Shown here in pieces: positions 44,932 to 53,712 of a stretch of DNA of 64,000 nt. Source of the stretch: Bacillus mycoides (lineage in GTDB: Bacteria; Bacillota; Bacilli; Bacillales; Bacillaceae_G); NCBI RefSeq assembly GCF_018742245.1, contig NZ_CP036132.1, positions 1,669,001 through 1,733,000 of the forward strand. The letters are read 5' to 3'. Numbering within the stretch: the first letter of the stretch is position 1; the number at the start of each line of letters is the position of its first letter. The position numbers and the translations under genes were made by a program. The notes beneath the pieces were generated by a model. That model had not been told where the DNA came from and did no database searches. It worked only from the letters and a program-made list of their open reading frames with translations.

Positions 44932-44973
44932 AAATAGCCATGTACGGAGAGCATCCATGCATGGCTATTTTTT
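44931..44973. terminator. Terminator of the BlaI-CcdA cluster
   Basis: Twelve-base arms (AAAATAGCCATG, 44931-44942, and 44960-44971) with a long U-run; A-rich on the left, so it may also serve the converging XRE-cupin gene. Confidence 0.85.
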
Positions 44974-44987
44974 TATCATCACATGAA

Positions 44988-45533
44988 TTAAAAAATCGGC
45001 GGAGTAACAGAGAATAAAACAATCGCATTTTTCTCGAATTGATTTACCCATTTATGTTTTAAATAAGCTGGTATTTTTACGCTATCACCAGTTTCTAATG
45101 TGTATTCTTCTTCATTTAAGTGCAATGTGATTTTCCCATCTAATACAAATGCTAATTCTTCTCCTTTATGTTCTAGAACATTTTCTGATGAAGCAGTATT
45201 CGGTGGGATAGTCATAATTGCTGTTGCTAAATTTCCTGTGAAATCAGGTGATAACAATTCATATGATAAATTATCGATAATCATTTTTTTTCTTTTATTA
45301 GAACGTACGATTAAATCGTCTGTATTAGTTTCTTCAAGTAAAAAACTAAATGTTGGAACATCAAGAGCTTTTGCGAGTACCTTTAATGTTTGAATGGAAG
45401 GGTTAGCAGAACCATGTTCAATTTGACTAAGCATTGATGGTGTGATTTCGGCCATCTTTGCTAGTTCTTTACTAGTTAATCCTTTTTCTTTTCTTTGTTT
45501 TTCAATTTTTTTACCGATATCTATATTTTCCAT
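44988..45533 (-). CDS. XRE-cupin regulator
   Basis: 181 residues: an HTH (LTSKELAKMAEITPSMLSQIE, here residues ~19-39, then SANPSIQTLKVLAKAL) and a C-terminal cupin with LEHKGEELAFVLDGKITL and DSVKIPAYLKHKW. Such regulators sense a small molecule in the cupin barrel. It is divergent from dsdA across an AT-rich region with repeated TTAAA/TTTAA motifs, so D-serine or a related amino acid is the natural guess for the ligand. Confidence 0.88.
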   Translation of the reverse strand: MENIDIGKKIEKQRKEKGLTSKELAKMAEITPSMLSQIEHGSANPSIQTLKVLAKALDVPTFSFLLEETNTDDLIVRSNKRKKMIIDNLSYELLSPDFTGNLATAIMTIPPNTASSENVLEHKGEELAFVLDGKITLHLNEEEYTLETGDSVKIPAYLKHKWVNQFEKNAIVLFSVTPPIF

Positions 45534-45539
45534 AATAAA

Positions 45540-45660
45540 TGCTCCTTAATAATTATTAAATTATATTTAAATAAATTAAATTAAAATTAACTGAAACTGA
45601 ATTTTATGTTAAACTATATTAAAATTAATTTAATTATAATTTATTATATGGCTAGCTACA
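45540..45660. promoter_or_regulatory. AT-rich divergent control region of dsdA
   Basis: Repeated TTAAATTAAAATTAA-type motifs occur at about 45575-45592 and in opposite orientation at 45618-45634. TATAAT at 45635 is a plausible dsdA -10, but no good -35 stands at the right distance. Confidence 0.4.
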
Positions 45661-45681
45661 AGAATATGAGGAGGAAGAGAA

Positions 45682-47022
45682 ATGAAGGGGATAGAGGCAT
45701 TAAAAGAGCGATACCCACTATTAAACAACCTTATTGCAACGGAAGAAGTATTTTGGATGAATCCGAATACAGAAAAGTATGAAACGGCAATAAAAGGTTC
45801 GCCGCTTAATGAAGAAAATGTAAAAGATGCGGAAGAGAGATTAAAGCGCTTCGCACCATATATTGCGAAAGTTTTTCCTGAAACGAAAGAAACGAGCGGA
45901 ATTATAGAATCTCCTTTAGTAAAAATACCTTCTATGAAACAATCTTTAGAGAAAAATTACGAGCAACCTATATGGGGAGAATTATTATTAAAGTGTGATA
46001 GTCATCTTCCGATATCAGGATCAATAAAGGCAAGAGGCGGAATATACGAAGTGTTGAAACATGCAGAGCAATTAGCATGGCAGCATGGAATGTTAACAGA
46101 GAAAGATGATTATTCAATTTTAGATAGTGATAGATTTAGAGGTTTTTTCGCGAAGTATTCAATTGCAGTAGGTTCGACAGGAAACTTAGGACTGAGCATT
46201 GGGATTATGAGTGCAAAGCTAGGATTTAATGTAACTGTTCATATGTCAGCAGATGCGAAACAATGGAAAAAAGATTTATTAAGAAGTAAAGGTGTAAATG
46301 TTATTGAATATGAAGCGGATTATAGTAAAGCAGTAGAAGAAGGAAGACTGCAAGCAGATGCAGATCCTAGCTGCTATTTTGTTGATGATGAAAACTCACA
46401 TGATTTATTTTTAGGATACGCAGTAGCAGCGTCGCGTTTACAAAAACAATTAGAAGAGTTAGAGATTGCAGTAGATGAAGAACACCCTTTATTCGTTTAT
46501 CTTCCGTGCGGAGTGGGCGGGGGACCTGGCGGAGTAGCATTCGGCTTAAAGTTATTGTATAAAGACAATGTGCATTGTTTTTTTGCTGAGCCTACGCACT
46601 CTCCGTGTATGCTACTCGGCTTAATGACTGGACTTCATGATAAAATTGCCGTTCAAGATATCGGGATTGATAATGTAACAGATGCGGATGGACTTGCGGT
46701 AGGAAGGCCCTCCGGATTTGTCGGTAAAACGATGGAACCATTTTTGAGTGGAAATTACACAGTAAGTGATGAAGAGTTATATAGATTATTAAAAGAACTG
46801 GCTGATACTGAAAATGTTTATTTAGAGCCTTCTGCGTTAGCAGGTATGGTAGGGCCATTGAATGTATGTAAAGCTGAAAATGAGTATTTACAAAAATATA
46901 GGTTAACAGAAAAGGTGAAGAATGGTACTCATATTGTGTGGGGAACTGGCGGTAGTATGGTTCCAGAAGACGTGATGAGTGGTTATTATAAAAAAGGTTC
47001 GGAATTAACGAAAGCAGAGTAA
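45682..47022 (+). CDS. dsdA: D-serine ammonia-lyase (dehydratase)
   Basis: 446 residues, the usual length. The PLP Lys is in SGSIKARGG (~116); the phosphate-binding glycine loop is [23 protein letters not shown] is the substrate loop; the tail has [13 protein letters not shown]. It turns D-serine into pyruvate and ammonia, protecting the cell from D-serine. GAGGAGGAAG precedes the ATG. A cupin regulator is divergent. Confidence 0.95.
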   Translation: MKGIEALKERYPLLNNLIATEEVFWMNPNTEKYETAIKGSPLNEENVKDAEERLKRFAPYIAKVFPETKETSGIIESPLVKIPSMKQSLEKNYEQPIWGELLLKCDSHLPISGSIKARGGIYEVLKHAEQLAWQHGMLTEKDDYSILDSDRFRGFFAKYSIAVGSTGNLGLSIGIMSAKLGFNVTVHMSADAKQWKKDLLRSKGVNVIEYEADYSKAVEEGRLQADADPSCYFVDDENSHDLFLGYAVAASRLQKQLEELEIAVDEEHPLFVYLPCGVGGGPGGVAFGLKLLYKDNVHCFFAEPTHSPCMLLGLMTGLHDKIAVQDIGIDNVTDADGLAVGRPSGFVGKTMEPFLSGNYTVSDEELYRLLKELADTENVYLEPSALAGMVGPLNVCKAENEYLQKYRLTEKVKNGTHIVWGTGGSMVPEDVMSGYYKKGSELTKAE

Positions 47023-47027
47023 GGAAG

Positions 47028-47055
47028 AATGAGGCGATTTAAAGCCTCATTTTTT
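47028..47055 (+). terminator. Terminator of dsdA
   Basis: Eight-base arms (AATGAGGC and GCCTCATT) around an 8-base loop, then six U. Confidence 0.8.
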
Positions 47056-47181
47056 CATGTACATAAAAATCTTTGTTATTTTCACATTAGTTCTTTATAG
47101 TATAGTTATAAAGGATTATTCATATCGATTAAATATAATAAAAAAGCGTTATTTTACATAATAAGAGGATGTGTGTATACG

Positions 47182-48429
47182 ATGTCATTACAGACAAAAT
47201 ATATAGCGAGTATTTCGCTTGGGGTTATGGGCGTAGGTTTTGCGGCTTCGATCCCTTTTCAAGGAACGGTAGCTGGGGAGATTATTCAAGGGGGATTTGA
47301 AGCGGGGTTAGTTGGTGGACTTGCGGATTGGTTTGCGGTTACAGCTTTATTCCGTCATCCGTTGGGAATCCCAATTCCGCATACAGCATTATTACCTAAA
47401 AATCGTAAGCGGGTAACAAAGGGGCTCGTTTCTACGTTAGAAAATGAATGGCTGACGAAAGAAAGTATTACAAGTAAAGTAAAAGAAATGCAGCTAGCAC
47501 AAATGGTACTGGAAATTGCTGAAAAAGAGTTACAGTCTGACGCTGTGAAAAAAGGAATTGTAACAATTGCTGAGAAAGCGATTCTTCAAATAGATACGGA
47601 AAAATTAGCAGTTATTATTGAAAAAGAATTAAAAACGTATTTGCATACAATTAACACAAGCAACATATTACAAGTTCTCGTGGATCAATTAGTTGTGCAA
47701 GAATATGATGAAAAAACACTTGATTACATATTAGTAAAAGTGAAAGATTGGACAGCTCAAGATGAAGCACGTTATCAGCTAGGAAGCTTAGGTATGAAGG
47801 CGATGGAAAACATAAAAGTAGATGGATTTTTACAGTTTACTTTGAAATCATTTATGAATATTGTAGATGAAGATAAAATTGGAGGCATTTTGCAAAAGTT
47901 TATTATTAGCAATATTAACAGCTTGCAAGATGCTGATAATAGCACAAGACAACTTATATTAGCGAAGATTCGTCAAGAAATTATAAATGTAAAAGAAAAT
48001 GAATCTTTATTACAGGAATTAGAGAATTGGAAAGAAAAATGGATTACCAATTGGGATGCTACTGACAAAATAAAAGAGATGCTTGAGCAAGTACAACAAA
48101 GGGCAGTTACCTTTGTGAAGAATGAAGAATTTGCCGATAAATATGTTGTTCCATTCTTACAAACACAAATGAATAAAATAAAAGAAGATGAACTGACTGT
48201 TCAAAAAATAGAAGATTGGTTACAAAAACAAGTTGTTACTATTGTTGAAAAAAATCATTCGAAAATTGGAAAGCTTGTGCAAGAAAACCTTGATAAGTTA
48301 GATGATAAAACATTAATCGAAATGATTGAAAATAATGTCGGGAAAGATTTGCAGTGGATTCGTGTGAACGGGGCTGTTTGTGGCTTTATGATTGGATTAG
48401 TTTTAGAAGGAATAAAAGCGATTATATGA
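47182..48429 (+). CDS. DUF445-family membrane protein
   Basis: About 415 residues. N-terminal helix (SISLGVMGVGFAASIPF), then the DUF445 hallmark GGFEAGLVGGLADWFAVTALFRHPLG and PIPHTALLPKNRKRVTKGL (shown in pieces), a long helical, coiled middle, and a C-terminal helix NGAVCGFMIGLVLEGI. Function unknown; it may bridge membrane and another structure. ATG 47182 gives the family-like start; GTG 47173 is closer to AGAGG and cannot be excluded. Confidence 0.8.
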   Translation: MSLQTKYIASISLGVMGVGFAASIPFQGTVAGEIIQGGFEAGLVGGLADWFAVTALFRHPLGIPIPHTALLPKNRKRVTKGLVSTLENEWLTKESITSKVKEMQLAQMVLEIAEKELQSDAVKKGIVTIAEKAILQIDTEKLAVIIEKELKTYLHTINTSNILQVLVDQLVVQEYDEKTLDYILVKVKDWTAQDEARYQLGSLGMKAMENIKVDGFLQFTLKSFMNIVDEDKIGGILQKFIISNINSLQDADNSTRQLILAKIRQEIINVKENESLLQELENWKEKWITNWDATDKIKEMLEQVQQRAVTFVKNEEFADKYVVPFLQTQMNKIKEDELTVQKIEDWLQKQVVTIVEKNHSKIGKLVQENLDKLDDKTLIEMIENNVGKDLQWIRVNGAVCGFMIGLVLEGIKAII

Positions 48430-48460
48430 GAGAAACCTTCCACAATTGTGGAAGGTTTCT
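48430..48460. terminator. Bidirectional terminator, DUF445 / sigma operon
   Basis: Stem of GAAACCTTCCAC and GTGGAAGGTTTC with an AATT loop, U-rich to the right; the converging operon ends at 48460. Confidence 0.8.
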
Positions 48461-49416
48461 TATTTTTCGATAATACTCATATTTATATTATAAGCTTTCT
48501 CGATATTTAATTTGTACGTCCCATTTCCTGTTTTTATCGAGTTTTTATACCAATGTTCTTGCGCATTTAACTCTGGATTTTCTTCTGAAGAATTATTTTC
48601 TTTTTTCGTTAAATCTTCTACTTGTTCCCAAGGTGTGTTTCCGTGAGTTTCTTTTTTGTTTGTTATGGCGATTAAAGATACATCACTTTCTTTTGCTAAA
48701 TGAACAGATACATTTGAACTTTCTTGTACAAACCAATTATTTTGTAATTGACCTGGATAAAGTGATAGTTCGTTATTTGAAGCGCGAATCTCTACATTTT
48801 TATTTTGCGGAAGAACGAGTGTTTGTTTCACCTGTGGTGCTGAGTTAAATAACGTATGCTGAACAGGTAATGATTTTAAAGTTATATACATCGTTTCTCC
48901 AGCTGTTTGAACTGAAAGGAAATCCTCTCGTTTTAAATTGAGTTTTTCATTTGCTTTCGTCGTCATTTCATATGTCCCAAGAAGATGAATTTGATTTGTA
49001 TTATTTCCCTCTATCGTTAGAGGGTGATGCCCCGCATCCACTACGATTTTTTTGATAGATTCAGGTATATCAAGTTGTCCATCCGGAATATTACTCGTTT
49101 GCCTAGTTGTGTTAATAGAATGACGAACTTCTTCTAGTAATCCAGTTGATAATAAACAGTAAAAAGCAATTCCAACGCTTCCTAAAACTCCGATAAAGAA
49201 AATACTAAAAATATCATATTTAATAAATGAATGTTCCTTCTTAGAAAATAGAAGGTATAGTAAAATTTCAGCGCCAAGTATGATAAGTAAAACAGGCCAC
49301 CAGGCTGTTAATGTATCTAATGCTTGAACTCCTTTTACGACTGAAAATAGTAAAAAGCAACCTAATAAAATAATGGAAATCCCCATTGAGATGGTTCCAA
49401 CACGCCATGTTCTCAT
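48460..49416 (-). CDS. Membrane protein with external beta-domain, sigma operon
   Basis: 318 residues. Three N-terminal membrane helices including the LiaI-like WWPVLLIILGAEIL, then an external domain with IVVDAGHHPLTIEG, QTLVLPQNKNVEIRAS and VHLAKESDVSL, which has the beta-helical look of DUF4097-type adhesin-like domains. Last gene of a four-gene operon led by an ECF sigma factor; its start overlaps the upstream stop. Probably part of a cell-envelope stress response. Confidence 0.75.
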   Translation of the reverse strand: MRTWRVGTISMGISIILLGCFLLFSVVKGVQALDTLTAWWPVLLIILGAEILLYLLFSKKEHSFIKYDIFSIFFIGVLGSVGIAFYCLLSTGLLEEVRHSINTTRQTSNIPDGQLDIPESIKKIVVDAGHHPLTIEGNNTNQIHLLGTYEMTTKANEKLNLKREDFLSVQTAGETMYITLKSLPVQHTLFNSAPQVKQTLVLPQNKNVEIRASNNELSLYPGQLQNNWFVQESSNVSVHLAKESDVSLIAITNKKETHGNTPWEQVEDLTKKENNSSEENPELNAQEHWYKNSIKTGNGTYKLNIEKAYNINMSIIEK

Positions 49417-50483
49417 CCTTTTGTACCACCTTTTCTTTCTTTATTTCCAAGTAACAATTTAAAGCCGCCGCCAATTAAAAGGAGGGCAACGATAGATGTT
49501 TGGAAATAGCGATAATATAACTCTGTAAGATGAATATTAAATATAGTAGAAACATACCTGTCTAAAATAGGGAGGAGTGTTTGATCTAATAAATAATAAC
49601 CACCGAGTGTAATTAACCCAATGCCGATCCATCTTTGATGATTTATGAAATAATCGATGATAGGTTCGTCATTTACGCGTTCTTTTCCGTATTTTGCAGT
49701 TTGTTGTAACGTATCAAAAAAGCTATAAAACCAAATGATTGGTACTAAAAATAAAAACGCAGAAAGTCTTAATAAATCAAGTAAATAAATAGATAGTAAA
49801 AAGGCTGCCATAAGCTGAAGACCGCGGCGTTGTAAGCCTAAATACATATGTCCTGCTCCAGGGAACATTGCTAAAATAGAAGCGAATGTTTTACTTTTCT
49901 TTCCTTGTTCACGGTGCTCTTCAAATTCTTCAAAAATAGTACGATCAACTAGTTGCTCACCACGTTCTTTCTTTTGGAGTTGTTGAACAACATCGAAAAA
50001 ATTATAAATCCATAAAACAGGTAACGTAACGAGAAAGATAAGAAAACTTCCTTGAGATGTTAAGAGTGCAACGAATATAATCATGCTTCCTATCCCTGTA
50101 CAAGCTACTAAAAATGTAAGGCCTCGCTGCATAAGTCCTAATTGGAAATGTCCAAGTCCAGGAATGATTGATAAGAGAATGATATAAAATCGTTCGCTCT
50201 CTTTAGAGGACTCTGTAAATTGTCCAGTTGATTGTTTTTTTGATTGATTAATAATAGTGATAACTAAATCTAATAAATTGATCACCCATAACACGACTAG
50301 TAAAAATAGAGAAAGAAAAGCAATGTCACGCGCTCCTAATGCTATTGTACAAAATGCTGCAAAGGTAAATAGAAATAAAGCCCCTCCGCTATATAAAATA
50401 AACCGTCCTATCTTTTTTAAATATAGATGTCCAAGCCCAGGGATTAGCCCTAATACAAGTGCTAAAAAGGGGTTTTTATTCAT
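49413..50483 (-). CDS. Polytopic membrane protein with three GLGH repeats
   Basis: 356 residues. Three repeated units carry a P-G-x-G-H-x-L motif: IPGLGHLYLKKIG, IPGLGHFQLGLMQRG and FPGAGHMYLGLQRRG, each followed by two or three helices and an IWFYSFFD-type turn. The motif is like that of TM2-type domains. It overlaps both neighbours by a few bases, so it is part of the sigma/anti-sigma operon. Function unknown. Confidence 0.78.
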   Translation of the reverse strand: MNKNPFLALVLGLIPGLGHLYLKKIGRFILYSGGALFLFTFAAFCTIALGARDIAFLSLFLLVVLWVINLLDLVITIINQSKKQSTGQFTESSKESERFYIILLSIIPGLGHFQLGLMQRGLTFLVACTGIGSMIIFVALLTSQGSFLIFLVTLPVLWIYNFFDVVQQLQKKERGEQLVDRTIFEEFEEHREQGKKSKTFASILAMFPGAGHMYLGLQRRGLQLMAAFLLSIYLLDLLRLSAFLFLVPIIWFYSFFDTLQQTAKYGKERVNDEPIIDYFINHQRWIGIGLITLGGYYLLDQTLLPILDRYVSTIFNIHLTELYYRYFQTSIVALLLIGGGFKLLLGNKERKGGTKG

Positions 50484-50919
50484 GCTTTAAACCTCCGTCC
50501 TTTTTCGATGTGTCTACTGCTTTGTTTACAAGTTGCTGTGAGATAGAAGTCTCATTATGTTTCGAAGATTTTTCGAAATTAGATGTCGCTGTGAAAATAT
50601 ATTGGAATAAACCACTTACCATAAAAATGATTGTAGCCGCAGTTGCAATTATGTAGTGAATAATCGTGCGCTTTAGTGAGTTTGTTTTTATATTTTCATT
50701 AGATTGTAGTGTTTCAAAATTAATTTGCGTCATAACTTCGTTCGTAAATGAATCATCATTTATCATTGGAAGGTTTTCATGTTGTTCATCAATACTTTCC
50801 ATATAAAGTGCTAAACAATGATCACATTCATAAAGGTGTTCTTCCATAGATTCACGTTCATTGCTTGCTATAAAATCTAAAGTATAATTGCGCCAATCTT
50901 CTTTTGAATAATGCATCAT
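50476..50919 (-). CDS. Anti-sigma factor with zinc-finger (ZAS-like) domain
   Basis: About 147 residues. The N-terminus has a putative zinc finger (MEEHLYECDHCLALY: H, C, C), typical of ZAS anti-sigma factors that hold an ECF sigma factor; a membrane helix follows (IIHYIIATAATIIFMVSGL). Start ATG 50919 overlaps the sigma stop (ATGA) and follows GGAGGA. Release would need a signal-driven protease cascade or conformational change. Confidence 0.85.
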   Translation of the reverse strand: MMHYSKEDWRNYTLDFIASNERESMEEHLYECDHCLALYMESIDEQHENLPMINDDSFTNEVMTQINFETLQSNENIKTNSLKRTIIHYIIATAATIIFMVSGLFQYIFTATSNFEKSSKHNETSISQQLVNKAVDTSKKDGGLKHE

Positions 50920-51461
50920 AGAAACTCTTCCTCCTTCCAATGTTTTTTAATCCATTTTCTTGCCCGATACAGTTTCATTTCGACTGTTTTCACTTCGATA
51001 TTTTCCTGAAAAGCAATTTCTTGATAACTTTTTTCCTCTAAATAATGTGCGAGAACGACGTCACGGTAATTTTCGGGTAGTTCTCTTAGCTTTTGAGCAA
51101 TGAGTAATTTTTGCTCTTTCGTCAATAATAAAGCCTCAATATTATGAGAGGATTTTATATTTTCTTCAGTTTCTTTACATAAGGAGAGTTCTTCGTTTTC
51201 TCTAGCTTTTTTCCTCTTATAATCAATAGCGTGATTGGTAGCAATACGTGCCATCCACGTTTTTAATCCGCGAAATTGATAATTAGGGAGAGAGGTGTGA
51301 ATTTTTACGAATACTTCTTGTGTAACATCTTTAGCATCTTCTTCATGTCTTAAAATAGAAAAGATAACTTGGAAAATATAATGACGATATGTTTGTACAA
51401 GGATACGAAAAGCATGTTCACTTCCTTGTTGTGCTTTTTCAATTAATTGTTTTTCCTCAAT
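50916..51461 (-). CDS. ECF sigma factor with probable ATT start
   Basis: About 181 residues when read from ATT at 51461, which lies 9 bases after AAGGAGGG. That reading gives a complete region 2: QGSEHAFRILVQTYRHYIF, EEDAKDVTQEVFVKI and LKTWMARIATNHAIDYKR (each partial). Region 4 follows: LPENYRDVVLAHYLEEKSYQ and KTVEMKLYRARKW. The first ATG (51254) would begin inside region 2.3-2.4 and give only 112 residues, too short to work. It heads the four-gene operon with its anti-sigma factor. Confidence 0.82.
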   Translation of the reverse strand: MEEKQLIEKAQQGSEHAFRILVQTYRHYIFQVIFSILRHEEDAKDVTQEVFVKIHTSLPNYQFRGLKTWMARIATNHAIDYKRKKARENEELSLCKETEENIKSSHNIEALLLTKEQKLLIAQKLRELPENYRDVVLAHYLEEKSYQEIAFQENIEVKTVEMKLYRARKWIKKHWKEEEFL

Positions 51462-51490
51462 CGCTTTCTCCCTCCTTTTTGACGCATTCT

Positions 51491-51520
51491 ATTATATAGA
51501 CGTAAGAAACGATAAGTCAC
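51491..51520 (-). promoter_or_regulatory. Candidate promoter of the sigma operon
   Basis: On the minus strand GTGACT (-35) and TATAAT (-10) with an 18-base spacer. A CGTC element just before the -10 could also belong to an ECF-type self-activating promoter. Confidence 0.4.
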
Positions 51521-51581
51521 CCTACACATGTTGTAAAAAAAGAATAATATATTTTTTGCAGGAGGGCTATATGAAAAAGGT

Positions 51582-51611
51582 GTGAAAAAATGGTAAAGAG
51601 AAGTATATAAT
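51582..51611 (+). promoter_or_regulatory. Candidate promoter of the two-component genes
   Basis: GTGAAA at 51582 and TATAAT at 51606, spacing 18 bases. The -35 is weak, as expected where a response regulator activates its own gene. Confidence 0.4.
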
Positions 51612-51648
51612 GAGCAAGAAGGAAATGTTACACAGAGAAAGGATGTGA

Positions 51649-51675
51649 ATGTTAGTAGGGGAAGGGCCATACTAA
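51649..51675 (+). CDS. Possible leader peptide, 8 codons
   Basis: ATG-TTA-GTA-GGG-GAA-GGG-CCA-TAC-TAA encodes MLVGEGPY. AGAAAGG stands 6 bases before its ATG, and its stop ends 5 bases before the response-regulator ATG at 51681, which itself has no well-placed ribosome site. The arrangement suggests that ribosomes finishing the leader restart on the regulator. Expression is not shown by sequence alone. Confidence 0.35.
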   Translation: MLVGEGPY

Positions 51676-51680
51676 CAAAC

Positions 51681-52319
51681 ATGAAAATTAAAATATTAAT
51701 AGCCGATGATAATTCTTTTATTAGAGAAGGCATGAAAATTATTTTAAATACATACGAAGAATTCGAAGTGTTAGATACTGTAAATGATGGAAAAGAGGCT
51801 GTAGCGTATTGTAAAAAGCATGAAGTTGATATTGCCCTTTTAGATGTTCGTATGCCAAACATGAACGGGGTAGAGGCGACGAAGTTAATTTGTGAAGAGA
51901 CGAAAACGAAACCGCTTATTTTAACGACATTTGATGATGATGAATATATTTTGGACGCAGTAAAAAACGGAGCGAAAGGTTATTTATTAAAAAATAATGA
52001 TCCGGAGCGTATTCGTGATGCAATAAAAGGCGTATATAACGGCCAAACTGTCATGCAAGATGTAGTGCTTGATAAAATTAAGTCTAATTTAATGGAAAGT
52101 AAAGAGGAAGAATCTAAAATTGATAAGAGTCTTTTTACAGAAAGAGAGCTTAGTATTATCGCATTAATTGCGAAAGGTTTCTCAAATAAAGAAATTTCGA
52201 AGCAACTTTTCATATCTGAAGGAACGATTGCAAATTATATTACATCAGTTTTAGGGAAAACTGGACTAGAACATCGCACGCAAATTGCGATTTATTACTT
52301 AACAGGGAAAGTAGATTAA
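51681..52319 (+). CDS. NarL/LuxR-type response regulator
   Basis: About 212 residues. Receiver domain: DD at ~9-10, the phospho-acceptor Asp in ALLDVRMPNMNG (~54), Thr in LILTTFDDDEY and Lys in GAKGYLLKN. C-terminal LuxR HTH with LIAKGFSNKEISKQLFISEGT. It pairs with the histidine kinase 5 bases downstream. A GTG at 51645 would add 12 residues but lies 2 bases from the purine run. Resembles LnrK/DesR-type regulators that control an adjacent ABC exporter. Confidence 0.92.
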   Translation: MKIKILIADDNSFIREGMKIILNTYEEFEVLDTVNDGKEAVAYCKKHEVDIALLDVRMPNMNGVEATKLICEETKTKPLILTTFDDDEYILDAVKNGAKGYLLKNNDPERIRDAIKGVYNGQTVMQDVVLDKIKSNLMESKEEESKIDKSLFTERELSIIALIAKGFSNKEISKQLFISEGTIANYITSVLGKTGLEHRTQIAIYYLTGKVD

Positions 52320-52323
52320 TGTT

Positions 52324-53424
52324 ATGGAATTTTGGTTAACTGTAAGTAAATTAATTGTATTTATATATATTGTGTTTAGTTACATTCACTCAAATGTTGC
52401 AAACTTACCATGGTTTATATTTACGCTACTTATATATCTTTCTGTAAACGTAATGATCTCTATATTAAAAAACGATACGTATAAAAGGGTTTTAATTTGC
52501 GTGTCAATTGGCGTAATTATGTTATTTACATGGAAGGTTCATCCGTTTTTTATTTTGTTTTTACCGTTGAACTTATACGAAATTACATCAAATTATATCG
52601 AGAGGAAATGGCAGCTCTTTTTCATTATGATGCTTCCTATTATTTTTACAAATGAAAGTATTCAAATGACATATGGATTAATTGTTGCATTTTCTTTTCT
52701 CATTTTAACTATGGCAGATCGCTACATCGCTCGTGTATTAAAGCTTGAATCACAAAATGATAAGATGCGAAAAGATATGCAGCGACTGACGAAAAGCTTA
52801 CATGAAAATAAAGAGTACATAAGGCAATCGGAGTACACATTTAAGTTAGAAGAGAGAAATCGGTTATCACAAGAAATTCATGATAAAATTGGTCACTCGA
52901 TGACGGGTGCACTTATTCAAATGGAAGCAGCGAAGAGACTGATGGAAATAGATAAAGTAAAATCTGCGGAGTTATTACAAAATGCAATTCATATTTCGAA
53001 AGATGGAATTGAAAGCATTCGGATTACATTAAAAAATATGAAGCCACCAACAGAGCAAATTGGCATTCACCGCATGAAATTATTCATAGAGGAATTTGCC
53101 GGTAAGCATGATGTGAACATTCCTTTCGTATATAAAGGTAACTTAGATATGATCTCTCCAATTCAGTGGAAGATTATCGGTGAAAATGTTACGGAGGCAC
53201 TAACAAATACGATGAAATACGCTGATGCGACAGTCATTTCAATAGATATTCATGTACTTAATAAGATGATCAAAGTACAAGTGAAGGATAATGGAAAAGG
53301 TGCAGCTCTTGTTAAAAAAGGCCTCGGCATTATGGGGATGGAGGAGAGAACAGCGTCTGTAAACGGGAAAATTATTGTAAATGGTACAAGTGGTTTTTCA
53401 GTAACAATGTTGTTGCCGATATAG
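52324..53424 (+). CDS. NarL-type sensor histidine kinase
   Basis: 366 residues. Five or six N-terminal membrane helices with very short loops, a coiled linker, then HisKA_3: EERNRLSQEIHDKIGHSM with the phospho-His at ~187. The ATPase domain has NVTEALTNTMKYADAT (N-box) and VKDNGKGA (G1). Lack of an extracellular domain suggests sensing within the membrane, as in LnrJ-type or intramembrane-sensing kinases. A terminator follows. Confidence 0.92.
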   Translation: MEFWLTVSKLIVFIYIVFSYIHSNVANLPWFIFTLLIYLSVNVMISILKNDTYKRVLICVSIGVIMLFTWKVHPFFILFLPLNLYEITSNYIERKWQLFFIMMLPIIFTNESIQMTYGLIVAFSFLILTMADRYIARVLKLESQNDKMRKDMQRLTKSLHENKEYIRQSEYTFKLEERNRLSQEIHDKIGHSMTGALIQMEAAKRLMEIDKVKSAELLQNAIHISKDGIESIRITLKNMKPPTEQIGIHRMKLFIEEFAGKHDVNIPFVYKGNLDMISPIQWKIIGENVTEALTNTMKYADATVISIDIHVLNKMIKVQVKDNGKGAALVKKGLGIMGMEERTASVNGKIIVNGTSGFSVTMLLPI

Positions 53425-53479
53425 TAAGGCATGATGAGGATGAATCATCTCATATGAAAAAAGTGAATATTCTCATGTG

Positions 53480-53519
53480 AAAAGAATGAACTTCTGCACT
53501 GAGCAGGTTCATTCTTTTT
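53480..53519 (+). terminator. Terminator of the two-component operon
   Basis: Twelve-base arms 53480-53491 (AAAAGAATGAAC) and 53507-53518, with extra pairing inside, then U. It separates the kinase from the exporter genes. Confidence 0.75.
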
Positions 53520-53526
53520 GTTTATA

Positions 53527-53683
53527 ATAAAGTGAAACTTCAATCAGTGGGGGTTTTGTTTTTCCACGCTGATTGTTAGTTGAACCAATCGGGCATTTAC
53601 GGGCAGCCCGACTCCCGCCTAACTTCTTTGCACCAGCTGAATTTTGAGGTGGGAGTCTTACTGACCGCAAATAGCGGGATAAC
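53527..53683 (-). repeat. bcr1-type repeat, full copy, reverse orientation
   Basis: Begins ATAAAGTGAAACTTC and ends TAGCGGGATAAC, the reverse complement of the copy at 40749 with scattered changes. It fills the gap between the kinase terminator and the ABC gene, ending 30 bases before the ABC start codon. Confidence 0.82.
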
Positions 53684-53712
53684 AGCAGAGAAACCGAAAT
53701 AGGGGTGAAATG

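Noticed and set aside
51571..51596. Tiny frames MKKV and VKKW after AGGAGGG
   Set aside because: They lie upstream of the probable promoter for the response regulator and are too short to support.
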